In this document: piece after piece, positions 5,876 to 10,002 of the stretch
How the letters are laid out: every line of letters starts with the position of its first letter
Numbering within the stretch: position 1 is the stretch's first letter
Assembly: GCA_016280695.1 (NCBI GenBank)
Contig: JAEEHG010000133.1
Span: forward strand, 1 to 10,002
Origin: Solobacterium sp.
GTDB taxonomy: Bacteria; Bacillota_I; Bacilli_A; Erysipelotrichales; Erysipelotrichaceae
Length of the DNA stretch: 10,002 nucleotides
Reading direction: 5' to 3'
The notes under the pieces: generated by a model
Told to the model about the DNA's origin: nothing
What the model saw: only the letters and a program-made list of their open reading frames with translations
Database searches by the model: none
Made by a program: the position numbers and the translations under genes

Positions 5876-7249
5876 ATGGAAAAGACATTTGATTTAATCG
5901 TCTCGCACGCGAAGAAGACCGGCTTTGTGTTCCAGGGCTCGGAAATCTACGGCGGCCTGAGCAATACATGGGATTTCGGTCCTTACGGTGTCATGCTGAA
6001 GGATCACATCAAGCGGGCCTGGCAGAAGAAGTTCATCCAGGAAGATCCGAACAACGTTGAGATCCAGGCAGCGATCCTGATGAACCCGCGGGTATGGGAA
6101 GCTTCCGGACATCTGGCCGGCTTCTCCGATCCGCTGATGGACTGCAAGCAGTGCAAGACCCGGCACAGAGCAGATCACCTGATCGTTAATTTCACCAACG
6201 GTGAAGTGAATCCGGAAGGGTGGTCCAACGAACAGATGGAACAGTTCATTACGGAGCACCATATCCCGTGCCCGGACTGCGGCGCGCATGACTTTACTTC
6301 GATCCGCAAGTTCAACCTGATGTTCAAGACCTTCATGGGCACCCTGGAAGACGCCAAGAGCACGGTCTATCTGCGGCCGGAAACAGCGCAGGGCATGTTC
6401 GTTGATTTCAAGAACGTCCAGCGCGCTTACCGCAAGAAGCTGCCGTTCGGCATCGGCCAGATCGGCAAGTCCTTCCGGAATGAGATTACCCCGGGCAACT
6501 TCATTTTCCGCACCCGTGAATTCGAGCAGATGGAAATGGAATTCTTCTGCCAGCCGGGCACAGATGATGACTGGTTCCCGTACTGGCGGCAGTTCTGCAT
6601 GGACTGGATCCTGAGCCTGGGCGGCAATGCCGAAAACCTGCGCTTCCGTGACCACACGCCGGAAGAACTCAGCTTCTATTCCAAGGGCACAACCGATATC
6701 GAATACAAGTTCCCGTGGGGCTGGGGCGAACTCTGGGGCATCGCCGACCGGACAGACTATGACCTGTCACAGCACATGAAGTTCTCCGGTGAGAACCTGG
6801 AATACCTCGATCCGGTTACCAATGAAAAGTATGTCCCGTACTGTGTTGAACCGGCAGTCGGCGTCGAGCGTCTGTTCTTCATGTTCTTCACGGATGCGTA
6901 TGATGAAGAAACACTGGCCAGCGGCGACACAAGAATCGTCATGCACTTCCATCCGGTTCTGGCCCCGGTCAAGGCTGCCATCCTGCCGCTGCGCAAGACA
7001 TACAGCGACCTGGCTAAGGAAATCCGGAAGGATCTGTCCTACGACTTCGAATGCGAATACGATGAATCCGGTTCGATCGGCAAGCGTTACCGCCGGCAGG
7101 ACGAAATCGGCACACCGTTCTGCATCACTGTTGATGAACAGACAACCGTGGACGGCACCGTTACCATCCGTTACCGTGACACCATGGAGCAGGAACGGCT
7201 GACGGTGGAGGAAGTCCGCGCAAAGATCAATCAGGCAATCCGTTTCTGA
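5876..7249 (+). CDS. glyS: Glycyl-tRNA synthetase, single-chain dimeric type
   Basis: This class II aminoacyl-tRNA synthetase charges tRNA-Gly with glycine. The 457 residues form one chain with catalytic and anticodon-binding domains, the eukaryote/archaea-like alpha2 type (also called GlyQS), not the alpha2beta2 GlyQ+GlyS enzyme of most bacteria. Visible elements are the N-terminal GFVFQGSEIYGG (16-27), a Zn-ribbon-like insertion with CKQC (90-93) and CPDC (132-135), LRPETAQGMF (166-175), motif 2 FRNEITPGNFIFRTREFEQ (200-218), motif 3 EPAVGVERLFF (325-335) with R332, and a C-terminal anticodon-binding domain (about 360-457). The ATG has GGAGG at 5861-5865 with a 10-base spacer. It has its own promoter and probably starts a transcript that continues into dnaG and rpoD. 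Confidence 0.96.
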   Translation: MEKTFDLIVSHAKKTGFVFQGSEIYGGLSNTWDFGPYGVMLKDHIKRAWQKKFIQEDPNNVEIQAAILMNPRVWEASGHLAGFSDPLMDCKQCKTRHRADHLIVNFTNGEVNPEGWSNEQMEQFITEHHIPCPDCGAHDFTSIRKFNLMFKTFMGTLEDAKSTVYLRPETAQGMFVDFKNVQRAYRKKLPFGIGQIGKSFRNEITPGNFIFRTREFEQMEMEFFCQPGTDDDWFPYWRQFCMDWILSLGGNAENLRFRDHTPEELSFYSKGTTDIEYKFPWGWGELWGIADRTDYDLSQHMKFSGENLEYLDPVTNEKYVPYCVEPAVGVERLFFMFFTDAYDEETLASGDTRIVMHFHPVLAPVKAAILPLRKTYSDLAKEIRKDLSYDFECEYDESGSIGKRYRRQDEIGTPFCITVDEQTTVDGTVTIRYRDTMEQERLTVEEVRAKINQAIRF

Positions 7250-7270
7250 ACCGTTTTGCAGAGGAAATGA

Positions 7271-9031
7271 ATGGCATTAATCAGCGATGAAGAAATCACT
7301 GCGGTACGAAACCGGGCAGATATCGTCGAGGTCATCGGCCACTATTTACCGGTGAATAAAAAGGGCAAATCCTATGTTGCCCTTTGTCCGTTTCATGATG
7401 ACCATTCCCCGTCCATGTCCATATCGCCTGACCGGCAGATTTACAAGTGTTTTGTCTGCGGCGCGGGCGGGAATGTCTTCACATTTGTACAGAATTTCGA
7501 GAAGGTTTCGTTTCCCGAAGCTGTTGCCGAAGTGGCCAAACTGGTCGGCTATCCGCTGTCGGTGGATCCGACAGCACAGAAAAAGCCGGAAGACCCGCAC
7601 CGGGAAACCCTGTACAGGATTCTGGATGAAACCATCCGCTATTCCATGTATCAGATGAACACGGAAGAGGGGAAACAATACCGTAATTATCTGGAACAGC
7701 GGGGGCTGGACCAGAAAACCCGGGAACAGTTCCAGATCGGCTGGCTGCCTGCTCAGGACCAGCTGTACCGTTTCCTGCATGCCAAGGGCTACAGTGACAG
7801 TGATCTGGTCAGTGTCAACGTTGTCCGGACATCGCCGGGCGGGCTGCATGATGTCTTCAGTGACCGGATTACCTTCCCGGTCCATGATCCGCAGGGCCGT
7901 CCGATCGGGTTCTCAGCCCGGACCATCGACCGGAACAACCCGTCCAAATATATCAATACGAATGACACCGAACTCTTCCGCAAGGGAGATCTGGTTTACA
8001 ACTACCACCGGGCCCGCGGTCCCGCACGCCGGGAAGGACAGATGATCATCTGTGAAGGTGTCACCGATGTGATCGCGTTCTGGCGGGCCGGTATTGAAAA
8101 CTGTGTCTGCACGCTTGGCACTTCCTGCACCGAACAGCAGATCCGTCTGCTGAAGAGCTCGGCGGCGGAACTGGTCTTCTGCTATGACGGTGACCAGGCC
8201 GGCCAGAATGCCACCTGGCGGGCTGCCAAGATGGCGATGGCCGCCGGCTGCCGGATCTCCGTGATCCGCAATGATACCGGCATGGATCCCGATGAGATCC
8301 TGCGCAAGGAAGGCCCGGAGGGCCTGCAGCAGCTGCAGAAACAGAAATTGACCTGGATGGAATTTGCCATCGAGTATCTGAAAAAGCAGACCAATTTTGA
8401 CAATTACCAGGAACGGCGGGAATTTGTCCGCAAAGCCCAGGCTGAGATCGACACGCTGAGCGATGAACTGGACCGGCAGCACTTCACCGAGGTAGTCGGG
8501 GAAATCAGCGGTTTCCGGCTGGAATACCAGAAGAAGGAAGCGCCGAAACAGGTCCGTCCGCGGCCGGCTGCTGCCCGGGCAAGGGACGGGGCCGAGGAAG
8601 CGGAAGAACTGATTCTGGCCCAGATGATGGCACATCCGGAGGCGGCGGCCAGATTTGAGGAAAAACTCGGATATCTGACTGATCCGCAGCGCAACACTGC
8701 TGCCATGATGGTGATCGATCAGCAGCGTCGGCTGGGCCATACTGAACCGGCCGCGCTGATGGACAAGGCGGAAAACGAGGAAATCCGCCGTCTGCTGTCC
8801 CGGCTGGCAACCGGCTGGGCATATGAACTGCCGTATGATGAAAAAGTATTTGACGGCGCTGTACGCAAAATCCGCATCAGTATCAAGGAAGCCCAGGCAG
8901 AGGCTTTCCGGCGGCAGCTGCAGCAGCCAATGAACGCCGCCAGCAGAGATGTTCTGCTGAAGGAATATCAGGAATGCCTGATTGAGTTAAGGGGGTATAT
9001 CGATGAAGAAAACAGCACCGAAAGCAACTGA
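7271..9031 (+). CDS. dnaG: DNA primase DnaG
   Basis: DnaG synthesises RNA primers at the replication fork in partnership with the replicative helicase. The 586-residue protein has a CHC2 zinc-binding domain with C39, H42, C60 and C63 (CPFH and CFVC), a central RNA-polymerase domain with DRITFPVHD (198-206), and a TOPRIM fold with catalytic E262 in [10 protein letters not shown] and D306/D308 in CYDGDQAG. A low-complexity linker (about 421-445) leads to a C-terminal helicase-interaction domain (about 445-580). The TOPRIM motif reads EGVTDV, where EGYMDV-like sequences are usual; the catalytic acids are intact. The ATG follows the glyS stop by 21 bases with AGAGGA at 7260-7265, a short 5-base spacer. 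An out-of-frame ATG at 7267 is followed by a stop after seven codons. The 3' end overlaps rpoD by 29 bases, consistent with the conserved dnaG-rpoD operon. Confidence 0.97.
   Translation: MALISDEEITAVRNRADIVEVIGHYLPVNKKGKSYVALCPFHDDHSPSMSISPDRQIYKCFVCGAGGNVFTFVQNFEKVSFPEAVAEVAKLVGYPLSVDPTAQKKPEDPHRETLYRILDETIRYSMYQMNTEEGKQYRNYLEQRGLDQKTREQFQIGWLPAQDQLYRFLHAKGYSDSDLVSVNVVRTSPGGLHDVFSDRITFPVHDPQGRPIGFSARTIDRNNPSKYINTNDTELFRKGDLVYNYHRARGPARREGQMIICEGVTDVIAFWRAGIENCVCTLGTSCTEQQIRLLKSSAAELVFCYDGDQAGQNATWRAAKMAMAAGCRISVIRNDTGMDPDEILRKEGPEGLQQLQKQKLTWMEFAIEYLKKQTNFDNYQERREFVRKAQAEIDTLSDELDRQHFTEVVGEISGFRLEYQKKEAPKQVRPRPAAARARDGAEEAEELILAQMMAHPEAAARFEEKLGYLTDPQRNTAAMMVIDQQRRLGHTEPAALMDKAENEEIRRLLSRLATGWAYELPYDEKVFDGAVRKIRISIKEAQAEAFRRQLQQPMNAASRDVLLKEYQECLIELRGYIDEENSTESN
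8989..8995 (+). promoter_or_regulatory. Ribosome binding site for rpoD inside dnaG
   Basis: AAGGGGG lies 7 bases before ATG 9003, within the dnaG coding sequence. It supports the long RpoD start over the later in-frame ATGs (9168, 9186, 9189, 9267, 9417), none of which has been shown here to have a comparable site. Confidence 0.7.
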
Positions 9032-10002
9032 GACGGTAAACAGTGAGACTGCAAAGGTTAAGAAAGCCGTTTCAGCCTCCGAAAAGAAGAGCTCTGCCGG
9101 CAGTGCCAAGGAACGGCTGCGGGCACAGCGCAAGGCGACCCGGGCCCGCCGCGACCAGAAACTGGAGATGGATGTGCATAACGCCATGATGGAGAAGCTT
9201 CTGCGGCAGGATCTGTTCGTGGAAACCGCAGAGGAATCCGATGTGCCGGAACCGGTGGTTCCGCTGATGGACATTGCAGCGGAAGTGACCGTGGAAACTC
9301 CTGTATCAGAACCGGAGAAAGCAGAAGAGGCTGCTGTCCTGGTGCTGAAGGAGGAACCGGTGGAACCGGAATACCATGGCGAAGTTCACAAAAAGACGGC
9401 CATTGAAGTCTTCCGGATGGAAGGCAGAACCAAGGTATACAAGACCCTGAATGAACTGATGGACGAGTACCGCCGTGTCTTCAGTACGGACGGGGCCATC
9501 TATCAGAAGGATATCCTGGCTTCCCTGGAACACCTGGACCTGCCGGATGACGAAATGGATGCCCTTTGGGACTGGTTCGCTGCCGAAAACATCAAGGTAT
9601 CCGAAGATGAAGACATCGAAGAGCTCGAAGAAGAGGAAATGGATCTTCTCGATGCCGAAGAGAGCGAGGAAGAAGAAAGCGAAACAGACATCATTGATCT
9701 TACTGTTATCTCCGAATCCAGCGCTTACGGCGGGAAGGGCTCCGGGGTGCAGCTCAATGACCCGGTCAAGATGTACCTCAAGGAAATCGGCCGTGTCCCG
9801 CTGCTGAAACCGGAAGATGAACCGGAAATCGCCAAGCGGATCGAACAGGGCGACATGGAGGCCAAGAATATCCTGATCTCCAGCAACCTGCGTCTGGTTG
9901 TTTCCATTGCGAAAAAATATGTCGGCCGCGGCATGCTGTTCCTGGATCTGATTCAGGAAGGCAATATGGGACTTGTCAAGGCCGTAGAGAAGTTTGACTA
10001 TA
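9003..10002 (+). CDS. rpoD: Primary RNA polymerase sigma factor RpoD/SigA (3'-partial)
   Basis: This is the housekeeping sigma-70 factor that directs RNA polymerase to most promoters, including the TTGACA/TATAAT-like ones in this window. The frame is open from ATG 9003 to the edge: 333 residues and one extra base. Conserved parts are a region 1.1-like segment (about 145-198, [15 protein letters not shown] onward), region 1.2 [17 protein letters not shown] (252-268), and the start of region 2, [16 protein letters not shown] (295-310) with [21 protein letters not shown] (313-333). The core-binding and DNA-binding remainder (regions 2.3-4) lies past the edge. In SigA of bacilli the NDPVxMYLKEIG motif lies near residue 100, so this protein has about 150 extra N-terminal residues: a basic Lys/Arg/Ala-rich part (1-54), an acidic Pro/Val part (74-125), and a Glu/Asp-rich stretch (200-231) between regions 1.1 and 1.2. 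It overlaps dnaG by 29 bases. Confidence 0.95.
   Translation, partial: MKKTAPKATETVNSETAKVKKAVSASEKKSSAGSAKERLRAQRKATRARRDQKLEMDVHNAMMEKLLRQDLFVETAEESDVPEPVVPLMDIAAEVTVETPVSEPEKAEEAAVLVLKEEPVEPEYHGEVHKKTAIEVFRMEGRTKVYKTLNELMDEYRRVFSTDGAIYQKDILASLEHLDLPDDEMDALWDWFAAENIKVSEDEDIEELEEEEMDLLDAEESEEEESETDIIDLTVISESSAYGGKGSGVQLNDPVKMYLKEIGRVPLLKPEDEPEIAKRIEQGDMEAKNILISSNLRLVVSIAKKYVGRGMLFLDLIQEGNMGLVKAVEKFDY

Noticed and set aside
7913..8740. Antisense frame of about 275 codons opposite dnaG
   Set aside because: The sense strand encodes conserved primase motifs across the whole span; no start signal or family resemblance was seen on the reverse strand.
8850..8878. TTGACG as a -35 box for an internal rpoD promoter
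   Set aside because: No -10-like hexamer lies 16-18 bases downstream; the sequence is ordinary dnaG coding DNA.
9475..9807. A + strand frame of about 110 codons inside rpoD
   Set aside because: It is a shifted reading of rpoD. The rpoD frame continues unbroken through here with conserved sigma-70 regions.
1..10002. Mobile element, CRISPR, toxin-antitoxin, defence or biosynthetic system
   Set aside because: Every stretch is accounted for by conserved core genes with uniform codon style; no repeats, transposase, integrase or att-like duplications were seen.

Overview
The window is a compact stretch of chromosomal housekeeping genes, all on the + strand and all of ordinary bacterial type. It looks like a moderately GC-rich member of the Firmicutes, most likely Erysipelotrichia (Erysipelotrichaceae-like). 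Three things support this: the order rpsU-phoH-ybeY-dgkA-cdd-era-recO-glyS-dnaG-rpoD, a single-chain glycyl-tRNA synthetase in place of a glyQ/glyS pair, and strong GGAGG-type ribosome binding sites with sigma-A-like promoters. The taxonomic call is inference from gene order and protein type; no search was run.

Layout. Positions 1-1034 hold the C-terminal two thirds of murE (peptidoglycan precursor ligase), followed 5 bases later by deoC (deoxyribose-phosphate aldolase). A short intergenic region with a probable promoter leads to rpsU (ribosomal protein bS21), which ends in a clear intrinsic terminator at 1955-1979. A second promoter begins in the last bases of that terminator's T-run. It drives a tightly packed operon, phoH-ybeY-dgkA-cdd-era-recO (2036-5811), with four consecutive gene overlaps of 4, 4, 4 and 8 bases. 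A third promoter, an extended -10 type with its -35 inside the recO stop region, drives glyS. The genes dnaG and rpoD follow glyS closely (21-base gap, then a 29-base overlap), recreating the macromolecular-synthesis pairing of primase with the primary sigma factor. rpoD runs off the right edge.

How the genes fit together. The phoH operon groups RNA and ribosome maturation (PhoH, YbeY, Era), lipid-carrier recycling (DgkA-type undecaprenol kinase), pyrimidine salvage (Cdd) and recombination repair (RecO). The glyS-dnaG-rpoD unit couples tRNA charging, replication priming and transcription initiation. DeoC and Cdd both serve nucleoside salvage but sit in separate transcription units.

No mobile element, CRISPR array, tRNA, rRNA or defence system is visible, and no gene-free stretch exceeds 80 bases. 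I found no convincing undescribed system. The most unusual feature is the long, charge-segmented N-terminal extension of RpoD. Smaller points are a glyS leader too short for a T-box, the absence of a pgpH (yqfF) gene between phoH and ybeY, and variant motifs in MurE, RecO and DnaG.
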